NCBI RefSeq assembly: GCF_003194585.1
Contig: NZ_QHKZ01000003.1
Coordinates: 186,001 to 250,000 of the forward strand
Direction: 5' to 3'
Length of the DNA: 64,000 nucleotides
Origin: Nocardioides daejeonensis
GTDB taxonomy: Bacteria; Actinomycetota; Actinomycetes; Propionibacteriales; Nocardioidaceae
In this document: one piece after another, positions 43,469 to 51,950 of the stretch
Layout: every line of letters begins with the position of its first letter
Position numbering within the stretch: the stretch's first letter is position 1
Position numbers and translations under genes: made by a program
The notes under the pieces: model-generated
Seen by the model: only the letters and a program-made list of their open reading frames with translations
Told to the model about the DNA's origin: nothing
Databases searched by the model: none

Positions 43469-44494
43469 GTGGGGAAGGCAGCAGCAGCACGCAAGTTGGC
43501 AGCCGCCGCCGCGTTCGGCGGCGGCGGCCTGACCGTGGCCGGAGGCAGTCTCTATGGACTCCTCCGCTTCGAGGCGGCCTTGGCCCGGCGCCGGATCGGC
43601 AATGCGACCGGCACACCGCCCGACCCCACCGGTTGGTACGGCCGCGGCCTGCCCGGCCCCGCCCTGAAGGTCGCGCTGCTGGGTGACTCGAGCGCCGCCG
43701 GGTACGGCGTGCAGCACGTCGAGCAGACTCCGGGCGCCTCACTCGGCACCGGGCTGGCCGAGCGGACCGGACGCCGCGTCTACTTCCGCTCCTTTGCCGT
43801 GGTCGGCGCCCAGAGCAGCGACCTCGCCACCCAGATCGATGCGGCACTGCCGGTCGAGCCCGACGTGGCGATCATCCTGATCGGCGCCAACGACGTCACC
43901 CATCGCGTGCTGCCCAGCACCTCGGTGCACCTGCTCTCCGAAGCCGTGCGCCGACTGCGCTCCCACAACGTGACCGTGGTCGTCGGCACCTGCCCCGATC
44001 TCGGCACCATCAAGCCGATCCCGCCACCGCTCAAGCAGGTGGCCCGCGCCTGGTCGCGACGCCTCGCCGCGGCCCAGGCCATCGCGGTGGTCGAGGCCGG
44101 CGGCCGAAGCGTCTCGCTCGGCTCGATCCTGGGGCCCGAGTTCGATGCTGCTCCGGCGCTGCTCTTCGGGCCCGACCAGTTCCATCCCTCCGCGGAAGGC
44201 TACGCGTCGCTGGCTGCCGTGCTGCTTCCCTCAGCGCTCGCCGCCCTCGACCTCATCCCCGCAGAGCAGGCGACTCCCGAGGCCCTGCGCGGCGAGGGCG
44301 TGCTGCCGATCGCCCGGGCCGCCGTACGGGCTGCGCAGACGCCTGGTACCGAGCTCGATGGCTCGGAGGCCGGCGGCGCACTGCGCGGCGTACGTGGGCG
44401 CCTGGTGGCCCTGCGACACCGTCGCCAGGGCCCGCGCTCCCAGCCGCAGGCACCCGAGCACGAAGCCCCCGCCGAAGAGGGCTCTCCCGCCTGA
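43469..44494 (+). CDS. SGNH/GDSL hydrolase, membrane-anchored
   Basis: A 341-residue esterase-type protein. The N-terminus LAAAAAFGGGGLTVAGGSLY is a membrane anchor or uncleaved signal. Catalytic blocks: Ser in ALLGDSSAAGYGVQ, Gly in RSFAVVGAQSSD, Asn in ILIGANDVTHRV, and Asp/His in FGPDQFHPSAEGYASL. The substrate is unknown; an acyl ester on lipid or cell wall is plausible. A homolog, Rv1075c, lies next to cbs in M. tuberculosis. The C-terminal tail is basic and low in complexity. The 22-bp repeat starts one base after the stop. Confidence 0.88.
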   Translation: MGKAAAARKLAAAAAFGGGGLTVAGGSLYGLLRFEAALARRRIGNATGTPPDPTGWYGRGLPGPALKVALLGDSSAAGYGVQHVEQTPGASLGTGLAERTGRRVYFRSFAVVGAQSSDLATQIDAALPVEPDVAIILIGANDVTHRVLPSTSVHLLSEAVRRLRSHNVTVVVGTCPDLGTIKPIPPPLKQVARAWSRRLAAAQAIAVVEAGGRSVSLGSILGPEFDAAPALLFGPDQFHPSAEGYASLAAVLLPSALAALDLIPAEQATPEALRGEGVLPIARAAVRAAQTPGTELDGSEAGGALRGVRGRLVALRHRRQGPRSQPQAPEHEAPAEEGSPA

Positions 44495-44495
44495 C

Positions 44496-44539
44496 GCGAA
44501 CCAGCACTGCGTCACCCGCGAACCAGCACTGCGTCACGC
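44496..44539. repeat. Two-copy 22-bp tandem repeat after the SGNH stop
   Basis: GCGAACCAGCACTGCGTCA begins at 44496 and again at 44518, period 22 bp. The first copy starts one base after the stop codon at 44492-44494. The sequence differs from the other arrays but has the same period and the same place next to a stop codon. Confidence 0.75.
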
Positions 44540-44568
44540 CCGCGTGGGCGGGGAGCGCTCCGCAATGC

Positions 44569-44602
44569 AGGAGGCCCGACCGGTGCACCGGTCGGGCCTC
44601 CT
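44569..44602. terminator. 34-bp perfect palindrome, two-way terminator
   Basis: The 34 bases from 44569 to 44602 are fully self-complementary (AGGAGGCCCGACCGG and its complement with TGCA at the centre). It lies between the convergent SGNH and Bax1-like genes, 11 bp from the latter's stop. Confidence 0.8.
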
Positions 44603-44613
44603 GGAGAGCTGTG

Positions 44614-45435
44614 TCAGTCCTGGTTGAGGATCGCCAGGATGCGGAGCAGGTTGGTGTAGATCCAGACCAGGCTCACGGTGAGGCCGAAGGCCGCGCGCCA
44701 CGACTCGGCCTCGGGCAGGCCTGCGGCGACACCGCGCTCGACGAAGTCGAAGTCGAGGATCAGCATGAAGACACCGAGCACCAGGCCCACGACCGCCATG
44801 ACCAACCCGAGAGCACCCATGCCGAAGAGGCCGGTGTCGATGCCGAAGAGGCTGAGCACGAGCGTCAGCAGACCGAGGCCCACCATGCCGAACATGCCGG
44901 CGATCACGCCGCGGCGGAACTTGTCGCCCACCTGGATGTTGAGGAACTTGTAGGCCGCCAGGGTGCCGGCGAACGCAGCGAAGGTGCCGAGGACGGCGTT
45001 CATCACGATGCCCTCGTAGAACATCGCCTCGAAGGACTTGCTGATGCCACCCAGGGCGACACCCTCGGCAGCCGCGAACAGCATGACCAGCGCCGGGCTG
45101 ATCACCTTCTTGAAGGAGTTCACCAACGAGAGGATGAACGCGGCACCCGCACCGAGCATCGCGATCATGTAGATCTGCGACAGCTTGTCGGCGTCGGAGA
45201 TCTCCGGGGTGAGCATCCACGTCGCGAACGCGGTCACGATCACGATGCCGAGCGAGATCGCCGTCTTCTGGACCGCCGAGTCGATCGTCATCGGGCGGTA
45301 GTCGTTCAGGCCGGTCGCCCCCGGGACACCGACGCCCCACTGGGACGGGTCGGAGTCGTAGCCGAGGGTGGCCTGGTGCGCACTCTGGCCGTTGAACCCT
45401 TCGGACCTGTTGAACACCGGGTTGTTGCTCTGCAT
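44614..45435 (-). CDS. Bax inhibitor-1/YccA family membrane protein
   Basis: A 273-residue protein with a soluble N-terminus of about 55 residues and seven membrane spans, for example AISLGIVIVTAFATWML, YMIAMLGAGAAFILSLV, IVMNAVLGTFAAFAGTLAAY and FGLTVSLVWIYTNLLRILAI. Prokaryotic members of this family include calcium-leak channels; the function here is not known. Preceded by a small intergenic region with GGAG near the start. Confidence 0.88.
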   Translation of the reverse strand: MQSNNPVFNRSEGFNGQSAHQATLGYDSDPSQWGVGVPGATGLNDYRPMTIDSAVQKTAISLGIVIVTAFATWMLTPEISDADKLSQIYMIAMLGAGAAFILSLVNSFKKVISPALVMLFAAAEGVALGGISKSFEAMFYEGIVMNAVLGTFAAFAGTLAAYKFLNIQVGDKFRRGVIAGMFGMVGLGLLTLVLSLFGIDTGLFGMGALGLVMAVVGLVLGVFMLILDFDFVERGVAAGLPEAESWRAAFGLTVSLVWIYTNLLRILAILNQD

Positions 45436-45524
45436 GGTTGGTCTCTCCTCAGAGGCCGATGGCGACCACCGCTCGGCGGTCTTGTTGCGTCAAGTGTAGG
45501 CAAAGCCCACATCTCGACAACGCG

Positions 45525-46091
45525 TCACGCCGTCGGTTCGTTCCCGTTTGCGGCGCTCACCACCGGTTTGACGCTCGGGAGCTGGGTGAAGGCGCTGTTG
45601 TGGAAGACCAGCGGACCGCCGGTCGCGGTCCGGTCGACACCGTGCAGCTCGAGGAGGATCAGGGTGTGGTCGCCCGCCTCCACCTCGCGATGCACCGAGC
45701 AGGTGAACTGCACGAGCCCGTCGTCCAAAGTCAGTGCGCCCCGGCTGCTGACCGAGAGCGCGACGCCGTCGAAACGGCTCGCCACCGGACCGGCGAGCTG
45801 CCGGCACACCAGGCCGTGATGCTCGGCGAGCACCGTCACACCGAGGTGGTCGGCCCGCCGTAGCGTCGGCCAGGTCGCCGAGGTGTTGGCCACCGAGATG
45901 GAGACGAGCGGAGGGTCCAGGCTCACCGAGGTGAAGGAGCTGGCAGCCAGACCGACCGGCGCCCCATCGACCTGGGCGGCCACGGCAACGACTCCGCTGG
46001 GGAACTCGCCGAAGGCGGCGCGGAGTCGCGCCGGGTCGAGATCCTGGTTGGTCGTCAGGGGAAGCGGCAGCGCACGGGCGGGCACGGTCAT
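45525..46091 (-). CDS. Flavin reductase of the desulfurization operon
   Basis: A 188-residue flavin reductase-like (FMN-binding split barrel) protein. LRAAFGEFPSGVVAVAAQVD, GLAASSFTSVSLDPPLVSIS and TWPTLRRADHLGVTVLAEHH are family motifs. It should supply reduced FMN to the monooxygenases encoded upstream, in the manner of SsuE or DszD. The ATG at 46091 overlaps the SsuD stop (ATGA). It is the last gene of the operon. Confidence 0.88.
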   Translation of the reverse strand: MTVPARALPLPLTTNQDLDPARLRAAFGEFPSGVVAVAAQVDGAPVGLAASSFTSVSLDPPLVSISVANTSATWPTLRRADHLGVTVLAEHHGLVCRQLAGPVASRFDGVALSVSSRGALTLDDGLVQFTCSVHREVEAGDHTLILLELHGVDRTATGGPLVFHNSAFTQLPSVKPVVSAANGNEPTA

Positions 46092-47290
46092 GCGGCACCG
46101 CCCTTGCTGGAGACGGCCGAGCCGGGCACGGCGGACTCGAGCGGTCGCCCGGCGAGCGCGAAGGGGACGGCGCTCGGTCGTACGACGCGCGGGACCGGCG
46201 ACTTCCAACGACCGCGCTCCTCCAGGATCGGCAGGACTCCCTCGCCGAACCAGTAGGCGCCCTCCAGGTGGGGGTACGCCGAGAGCACGAACTCGTCGAT
46301 CCCGAGACCGGCGTACTCCTCGATGCGGTCGGCTACCTGCTCGTGACTGCCGACCAGGGCGGTGCCGGCACCGCCGCGGACCAGCCCGATCCCTGCCCAC
46401 ACGTTCGGATGGATCTCGAGGCGATCGGTTCTGCCGGCGTGCAGCTCCCGCATCCGTCGCTGACCTTCGGACTCGCTGCGCGCCAGGCCGGACTGGACGG
46501 CAGCGACCGCCTCGGGAGTCATCTGCGCCAACAAGCGGTCGGCCTCCGCCCAGGCCTCGGCCTCGGTCTCGCGCGTGATGGTGTGCATCCGGATGCCGAA
46601 CCGCACCGTCCGGCCGTGCACCGCGGCGCGCGCCCGCACGTGAGCGATCTTCTTCGCCACCGCGTCCGGAGACTCGCCCCAGGTCAGGTAGACGTCGGCG
46701 TGCCGCGCCGCCACCTCGACCGCAGCCAGCGACGATCCTCCGAAGTAGATCTCCGGCGGCTCGATCGGCAGCGGGTTGAGCCGAGCGCCACGCAACGCAA
46801 GGTGGTCACCGACCCAGTCGACCTCCTCCCCCGCCCACAGCCGGCGCACGATCGTGAGGAACTCGTCGCAGCGCTGGTAGCGCTCCTCCTTGTCGAGGAA
46901 GTCGCCGTACATCTGCTGCTCGTGGTTCTCACCCCCGGTGACGACGTTGAGCAGCAGCCGCCCGCCGCTGAGGTTGACGTAGGTCGCCGCCATCTGCGCA
47001 GCCAGGTACGGCGACACCAGGCCCGGGCGGAAGGCGACCAGGTACTTGAGGCGCTCGGTCGTCTGGGTGAGCATCGCCGTGGTCACCCAGGCGTCCTGGC
47101 ACCAGGCACCGGCCGGCGTCAGCGCGGCCTCGAAGCCGTTGTCCTCCGCGGCTCGCGCCACCTGGGTCAGGTAGCCGACGTCGCCGGGACGGCCGGACGA
47201 GCCGGCCTGGACCCCGTGGCCGCCACCGACCACGTGGCGACCGTCTCCGCCGTTGGTGGGCAGGAACCAGTGGAACGTGAGGTCTGACAT
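46088..47290 (-). CDS. ssuD: FMNH2-dependent alkanesulfonate monooxygenase
   Basis: A 400-residue luciferase-family monooxygenase. It aligns with E. coli SsuD along most of its length: LTFHWFLPTNGGDG at the start, Cys64 in TPAGAWCQDAW, R234 and H236 in FGIRMHTITR, GLVRGGAGTALVG, and Y339 in LSAYPHLEGAY. These match the active-site residues C54, R226, H228 and Y331. It releases sulfite from alkanesulfonates using FMNH2 and O2. The C-terminal tail is longer than in E. coli. It is 18 bp after the SfnB-like gene. Confidence 0.9.
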   Translation of the reverse strand: MSDLTFHWFLPTNGGDGRHVVGGGHGVQAGSSGRPGDVGYLTQVARAAEDNGFEAALTPAGAWCQDAWVTTAMLTQTTERLKYLVAFRPGLVSPYLAAQMAATYVNLSGGRLLLNVVTGGENHEQQMYGDFLDKEERYQRCDEFLTIVRRLWAGEEVDWVGDHLALRGARLNPLPIEPPEIYFGGSSLAAVEVAARHADVYLTWGESPDAVAKKIAHVRARAAVHGRTVRFGIRMHTITRETEAEAWAEADRLLAQMTPEAVAAVQSGLARSESEGQRRMRELHAGRTDRLEIHPNVWAGIGLVRGGAGTALVGSHEQVADRIEEYAGLGIDEFVLSAYPHLEGAYWFGEGVLPILEERGRWKSPVPRVVRPSAVPFALAGRPLESAVPGSAVSSKGGAA

Positions 47291-47308
47291 GTCATCTTCC
47301 TGTCGTGA

Positions 47309-48517
47309 TCAGAGTTGGCCGTGGCGCGGCGGCAGCGTGCCGTCGACCGCGAACCGGCCCAGGTGCTGGTACTTCCAGGCGACCGGGTCGTGGAGGGTGT
47401 GGGTACGCGCGTTGCGCCAGTGCCGGTCGAGGTTGAGCGAGCGCAGTGCGGCACGCGTGCCGGCGACCTCGAAGAGACCGTTGCTGACGTCAAGCGCCGC
47501 CGTCGTGCTGGCTGCACGGGCCGCGGCCACGGCGAGGCTGGCCGCGGCTGCGGACTCGTCGTCGAGATCGGCCTCGGCCGCGTCGACCCGCTCCGCAGCC
47601 ACGCGGAGCAACGCCTCGGCAGCTCTCGTCGCGACCTCGAAACGGCCGAAGGCCTGCACGACGAGGGGATCCTCGGCAGCCCTCGCCACCCCGGCGTCCG
47701 GGTAGGGCCGACTCCGGGTGGCGACGAACGCCGCCGCCTCGGTGAGCGCCGCCCTGGCGATGCCGGTATCGATCGCGGCATGCAGCAGCTGCGCCCACGC
47801 GCCGTACACCTGCGGGTGGTCGAAGGTCAGGTGGTAAGGGGTCACCAGGTCGTCGTCCACCGCGACGCGCTCGAGCCGCACGGTGCCGGAGGCAGTGGTG
47901 CGCTGGCCGAGGCCGTCCCAGTCGTCGATCACCGTCACCCCCGGAGCGTCACGGCGCACCCAGGCGACGTGCTTGGGGCCGTCCGGCCCCAGATGGGCGA
48001 GCACCGGGATCCAATCAGCGAAGAGCGCCCCCGTGCAGTAGCCCTTCTCGCCGGTCAGACGCCAGCGTCCGGGGCCGTCGGGATGCAGTGTCGTCCGGTG
48101 CTCCCGGACGTTGGCCGTGCCGGTCTCGGACTGCGCGTTGCCGAAGCTGCGCCCAGCAAGCACCTCGCCGAAGAGCAGCTGCCGTTGTGCGTCGGTGCCG
48201 TTCTCCCGCAGCGCGTTGACGTAGACGAAGTGGCTGTGCGGGATCTGCGCCACCGAGGGATCGCCGGTGGCAAGCAGGCGGAAGACCTCGGCGACGGTGA
48301 CCGCGCCGAGGCCAGGTCCGCCGTAGGCACGAGGCACGGTGAGTGCGAGCAGGCCAGAGGCGCCCAGGCGGGTGATCTGCTCGTGAGGCAGACATCGCCC
48401 GCGATCGCGCCACGCGGCCTGCTCAGCGAGCTCGGTGGCGATGTCGCGAGCCGTCGCCGTCGCAGTCGTGTCGGTCAGGAGTGGCACAGTGGCGGGACGG
48501 GATTGAAGGGCAGTCAT
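47309..48517 (-). CDS. SfnB-type acyl-CoA-dehydrogenase-fold sulfur oxidoreductase
   Basis: A 402-residue acyl-CoA dehydrogenase-fold flavoprotein resembling SfnB and DszC, which act on organosulfur compounds rather than acyl-CoA. Seen: LTVPRAYGGPGLGAVTVAEV, FGNAQSETGTANVREHRTTL, RLTGEKGYCTGALFADWIPV, DDWDGLGQRTTASGTVRLER, and LRSLNLDRHWRNARTHTLHD at the C-terminus, the usual end of this subgroup. The ATG at 48517 overlaps the stop of the preceding gene (ATGA). It probably uses FMNH2 from the reductase. Confidence 0.85.
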   Translation of the reverse strand: MTALQSRPATVPLLTDTTATATARDIATELAEQAAWRDRGRCLPHEQITRLGASGLLALTVPRAYGGPGLGAVTVAEVFRLLATGDPSVAQIPHSHFVYVNALRENGTDAQRQLLFGEVLAGRSFGNAQSETGTANVREHRTTLHPDGPGRWRLTGEKGYCTGALFADWIPVLAHLGPDGPKHVAWVRRDAPGVTVIDDWDGLGQRTTASGTVRLERVAVDDDLVTPYHLTFDHPQVYGAWAQLLHAAIDTGIARAALTEAAAFVATRSRPYPDAGVARAAEDPLVVQAFGRFEVATRAAEALLRVAAERVDAAEADLDDESAAAASLAVAAARAASTTAALDVSNGLFEVAGTRAALRSLNLDRHWRNARTHTLHDPVAWKYQHLGRFAVDGTLPPRHGQL

Positions 48518-49785
48518 CGGGCGACGGTTCCTGTCTGACGGGAGGTGGTGCCGACGGTCCACGCGTACGGCGGTGGGGTGGCGTTCACGAGATGAGCGCC
48601 GACGACGCGGGCCTTGAGGATCCGCGGGTTGTGGGAGGCGACCGTGCGGGCATTGCGCCAGTGCCGGTCGAGGTCGAGAGCTGAGGTCGTGGCGGAGGCG
48701 CCCAGCGTGTCGAAGAGATCGCTGGTCGCACGCAGCACCAGCTCCGACGCAGCGACCTGTGCGGTGCTCGTCGCGATCTCCGCCTCTTCGAGTCGGCGCT
48801 GGGCATCGAGGTCGGCAGCGGCAACGCTCGCCGCCCGGTCGACCGCCTCGGCGGCACGCAGGGTGATCGCCTCCGATGCGCCGATCGCCGCGGCGAGCTC
48901 GCCCACCAGGCCGAGGACCTGCGGATCGTCGCGCACCCAAGCAGCGTTGGCGTGAGAGAAGTTGCGGTGGCGACGACGCACCTGCAGCACGGTGTCGCGC
49001 AGCGCCGCGCGACCGATGCCGACCAGCGTGGCGAGCAGGTTGAGCTGGAAGAGCGCGCTCTGATGCGGCGGGCGCTCTGCCAACGGGGCGATGTGCTCGG
49101 GATCCACCGGCACATCCGTGAGGACCGCGGTGCCGCTGCCGGTGCCACGCTGGCCGAACCCCTGCCAGTCGTCACTGACCCGGACCCCCGGATGGGCAGT
49201 GGAGGCGATCACCTGCACCACCTCCCCCTTGAGGTCGCGCGCCTGCACGTCCATCCATTCCGCGAAGATGCTGCCCGTGGTGTAGCTCTTGCGCCCGGTG
49301 AGACGGAGGCCGTCGGCACCGCGCACCAGCCGTGCTCCTGGCCCGTCGGGACCGTCCGCCCAGGCGTTGCCGACCATCTCACCGGCGACGAAGCGGCGCC
49401 ACCAGTGCCGCTGGTCCTGGCCGTGGCGCTGTCGGTGGAGCCGGTCCTCGACGTAGGCGAAGTGCCCACGGAACGCCTGGGCGAGGTTGGCGTCGACCGC
49501 AGCGAGGTCGATCCACACACGACTCAGCTCGACCAGGTCGAGCCCCGCGCCGCCGTACTCACGGGGAACCCGGAGGGCGCCGAAGCCGGCCTCCTTGAGC
49601 CAGACGACCTGACGGCGCGGCAGCTGGCCGGCGCGCTCGCGGTCGACGGTGCCTGCGGCAATGCGTTCGAAGACGGGGTCGAGTCGCTGCCGCGCCTCGG
49701 CCAGGCGGTCCGACTCGTCGGAGCGCCGGTGCGGCGGTTCTGGGGGGCGTGGATCGGGGCCGCGCAGGGGAAGGGCGGTGGTCAC
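48514..49785 (-). CDS. Second DszC/SfnB-like monooxygenase
   Basis: A 423-residue member of the same subgroup as its neighbour, with LRVPREYGGAGLDLVELSRV, GRKSYTTGSIFAEWMDVQAR, SDDWQGFGQRGTGSGTAVLT and the C-terminal LDLDRHWRNARTVASHNPRI. The two proteins share the fold but differ enough to suggest distinct substrates. First gene of the four-gene operon; LysR is divergent from it. The oxidation of a sulfone, sulfoxide or aromatic sulfur compound is inferred. Confidence 0.83.
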   Translation of the reverse strand: MTTALPLRGPDPRPPEPPHRRSDESDRLAEARQRLDPVFERIAAGTVDRERAGQLPRRQVVWLKEAGFGALRVPREYGGAGLDLVELSRVWIDLAAVDANLAQAFRGHFAYVEDRLHRQRHGQDQRHWWRRFVAGEMVGNAWADGPDGPGARLVRGADGLRLTGRKSYTTGSIFAEWMDVQARDLKGEVVQVIASTAHPGVRVSDDWQGFGQRGTGSGTAVLTDVPVDPEHIAPLAERPPHQSALFQLNLLATLVGIGRAALRDTVLQVRRRHRNFSHANAAWVRDDPQVLGLVGELAAAIGASEAITLRAAEAVDRAASVAAADLDAQRRLEEAEIATSTAQVAASELVLRATSDLFDTLGASATTSALDLDRHWRNARTVASHNPRILKARVVGAHLVNATPPPYAWTVGTTSRQTGTVAR

Positions 49786-49804
49786 GGGAGCCTCCGTTCG
49801 CTTA

Positions 49805-49835
49805 TTCGTTTAAGTCACCTAAGTTTGTATAGAAT
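49805..49835 (+). promoter_or_regulatory. Candidate promoter and regulator site before the LysR gene
   Basis: The AT-rich stretch 49800-49835 stands out in this GC-rich gap. TATAGA at 49828-49833 could be a -10 box with TTCGTT at 49805 as -35 (17-bp spacing). TAAGTCACCTAAGT at 49811-49824 is a direct repeat that may be a LysR half-site pair. All by pattern only. Confidence 0.35.
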
Positions 49836-49917
49836 TGCGGAAGGCGGTTCAAGGACCGCCATCACGGAAGCCACGGGATCCCTGCCGGGAACCCCGATCA
49901 CCGAACGAGGAGACACG

Positions 49918-50694
49918 ATGCGGATCGAGCAGTTGGAACACCTCGCGGCAGTCACCCGCCACGGCTCGTTCCGCCGCGCCAGCGAGCACGTGCACCTCTC
50001 GCAGCCCGCCCTGAGCGAGTCGGTGCGCAATCTCGAACGCGAGCTGGGCGTTCAGCTCCTGGAGCGACGGCGTACCGGCACCCGCGTGACGCCGGACGGA
50101 GAACGACTGCTGAGGCCGGTGATGGAGGTCATCGACGCTGCACGCCGGCTCCGGCTCGCCGCCGACGTTCCCGGTCCTGCCGCGCCCCTGCGGGTGGCCG
50201 TGACGTACGTCGACACTGGCGGCGTTGCGATCGATGCCCTGAGATCGTTGGCCGGCACCGGCGAGCCGCGCGCACTGGAGATCGTTCCGCTGGGCACGGC
50301 TGCGCAGGCGATCGCCGCGCTCGACGCAGAGCTCGATGCCTGTCTGCTCCTGCATGTCGCGACGGAGCAGGAGCCGACCGGGCTCGAGGCAGTCGAGGTA
50401 TGGCGCGGCGGCGTCGACGTCCTGATGCGCGGCGACTGCTCCCTCGCCACCCAGCAGAAGGTCAGCGTGGCCGAGCTCGCCGACCGGCCGCTGGTCTCGG
50501 CGCTCCCCCTCGGCAGCCTCCCCCTCGAGACGGCCTGGCGATGCGGTCAGGATGCCGTGGCCGAAGGCGCCGTGCGGGCCGGGGTCGGGATCGCCCTGGT
50601 GCCCGCGCTGCCCCGGCACGGCGACAGCACCCTGGTCGCCCGCCCCCTCGCCGACGGGCCGACGCTCGCGCTCACCCTGCTGCGCTCGCCGTAG
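49918..50694 (+). CDS. LysR family regulator of the desulfurization operon
   Basis: A 258-residue LysR protein, shorter than the usual 290-310. The helix-turn-helix is at the start: MRIEQLEHLAAVTRHGSFRR, then LSQPALSESVRNLERELG and LLERRRTGTRVTPDGERLL. The ligand domain is reduced, which explains the length. The ATG at 49918 follows GAGGAG. It is divergent from the SfnB/SsuD operon and likely activates it under sulfate limitation, like Cbl or SfnR systems; the effector is not known. Confidence 0.85.
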   Translation: MRIEQLEHLAAVTRHGSFRRASEHVHLSQPALSESVRNLERELGVQLLERRRTGTRVTPDGERLLRPVMEVIDAARRLRLAADVPGPAAPLRVAVTYVDTGGVAIDALRSLAGTGEPRALEIVPLGTAAQAIAALDAELDACLLLHVATEQEPTGLEAVEVWRGGVDVLMRGDCSLATQQKVSVAELADRPLVSALPLGSLPLETAWRCGQDAVAEGAVRAGVGIALVPALPRHGDSTLVARPLADGPTLALTLLRSP

Positions 50695-50711
50695 GGTCCG
50701 GTTGCGCACCG

Positions 50712-50784
50712 TGCCCCCGGTGGGAGTCGAACCCACACTCGGTCGCTTTTAAGGCGACTTCCTCTGCCGTTGGGATACGGGGGC
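50712..50784 (-). tRNA. tRNA with UAA anticodon and class I (short) variable loop
   Basis: Reading the minus strand, the acceptor stem is GCCCCCG with CGGGGGC, the D arm is TCC ... GGA with GG in its loop, the anticodon stem is GTCGC/GCGAC with loop CTTAAAA, the variable loop is the 5 bases CGAGT, and the T arm is GTGGG-TTCGACT-CCCAC; base 73 is A. All stems pair, total 73 nt; CCA is not encoded. The anticodon is UAA, which would read the rare Leu codon UUA, but bacterial leucine tRNAs have a long variable arm. The amino acid is therefore uncertain. Confidence 0.85.
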
Positions 50785-50816
50785 GACTCGGCCGTGCGCC
50801 GATGCTGGTGCCGAGG

Positions 50817-51377
50817 CTACAGATAGGTCTTACGCGGGTGGATGGCGTGCGCGCCGGCGACGCGGTCGAGGAAGAGGTAGCCGTCGCAGTGGTCGATCTC
50901 GTGCTGCAGGGCGCGCGCCTCGAACGCGTTGGCGCGCACCTCCACCACCTCGCCGGTCCCCGGCAGCTGGCCACGCACCAGCACCCGGGAGGCGCGCTTC
51001 ACGTCACCGGTGAAGTCAGGAACGCTCATGCAGCCTTCACGCGCCTTCTCGTTGCGCGAGGACTCGACGACCTCCGCGTTGCACAACACGAAGGTGCCGT
51101 GGTGGTCGCGGGTCTTCGGATGCTCCGAGACGTCGACCGAGAAGACCTTCACACCGCGCCCGACCTGCGGTGCGGCCAGGCCGACGCAGCCAGGAGAGAT
51201 CCGCATCGTCGCGACCAGATCGGCGGCGAGCTGCACGATCTCGGGATCGGTCGGATCGACCTGGGCCCCGTGCTCGGAGAGCACGCGGGCCGGAGCCTTG
51301 ACCACGTCGAGCAGCCGGCCTTCGACGCCGAGCTCGTCTGCGGTCCAGGCCACCACCCGTTCGTTGACGTCGCTCAC
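50817..51377 (-). CDS. def: Peptide deformylase
   Basis: A 186-residue deformylase that removes the formyl group from nascent proteins. The three motifs are VGLAAPQVG (residues 65-73), EGCMSVP (114-120, metal ligand C116) and QHEIDH (158-163, ligands H159 and H163, catalytic E160). The start overlaps the ACT protein's stop by 4 bp. A tRNA gene follows 32 bp after its stop. Confidence 0.94.
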   Translation of the reverse strand: MSDVNERVVAWTADELGVEGRLLDVVKAPARVLSEHGAQVDPTDPEIVQLAADLVATMRISPGCVGLAAPQVGRGVKVFSVDVSEHPKTRDHHGTFVLCNAEVVESSRNEKAREGCMSVPDFTGDVKRASRVLVRGQLPGTGEVVEVRANAFEARALQHEIDHCDGYLFLDRVAGAHAIHPRKTYL

Positions 51378-51892
51378 AGCTCGTCGGCCTCGACCGGCGA
51401 GAGGGTCGCGCCCACACCGAGCCGGTCGGCGGTCGCGTTGAGGGCCGCGCGGACTGCGTCGACGTCGACGTCGACCGGCAGGTCCACTTCGGCAACGAGC
51501 AGGTAGAGCTCACCCGAGAGGCGCGTGGTCAGGTCGGTGATGTTGCCGCCCACCGCTGCCACCTGTGCGACGACGGAGGAGACGATCCCCGGACGATCGC
51601 CGCCGTGCACCGTCAGCACCCACGGCGTCGTACGCCGCTCGGTCTGCTGGTCGTCGGGCAGCTCACGCACCGTCACCGTCAGGTCGCCGCTGCTGCCGAG
51701 CGGGGCCAGCGCCGCCTCGATCGACGCGGTGTCGGCCGCGCCCTCGCTGATCAGCACCATCGCGAAGCGCCCCCGGAGCAGCGTCATCGTGGAGTCTTCG
51801 AGGTTCAGCCCGAGGGAGCCGAGGATGGCGGTCGACTGGGCGATGATGCCGGGCCGGTCGTGGCCCAGGACGGTGATGGCGTGGAGAGTCAC
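51374..51892 (-). CDS. Double ACT-domain regulator (GcvR-like)
   Basis: A 172-residue protein with two ACT domains: LHAITVLGHDRPGIIAQSTA with ILGSLGLNLEDSTMTLL, and WVLTVHGGDRPGIVSSVVAQ with VAAVGGNITDLTTRLSGEL. This is the GcvR type; such domains bind amino acids, here probably glycine or serine. It is co-transcribed with def. A repeat array lies upstream of its start. Confidence 0.85.
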   Translation of the reverse strand: MTLHAITVLGHDRPGIIAQSTAILGSLGLNLEDSTMTLLRGRFAMVLISEGAADTASIEAALAPLGSSGDLTVTVRELPDDQQTERRTTPWVLTVHGGDRPGIVSSVVAQVAAVGGNITDLTTRLSGELYLLVAEVDLPVDVDVDAVRAALNATADRLGVGATLSPVEADEL

Positions 51893-51950
51893 CGGGGCAG
51901 TCTAGGAGATCCGCGCTCGCCCACCCCTCCCCCACCGGACCACGGCCCCC

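Noticed and set aside
44569..44602. Transposon end or attachment site
   Set aside because: A perfect 34-bp palindrome between convergent genes is better explained as a two-way terminator; no target duplication or transposase is seen.
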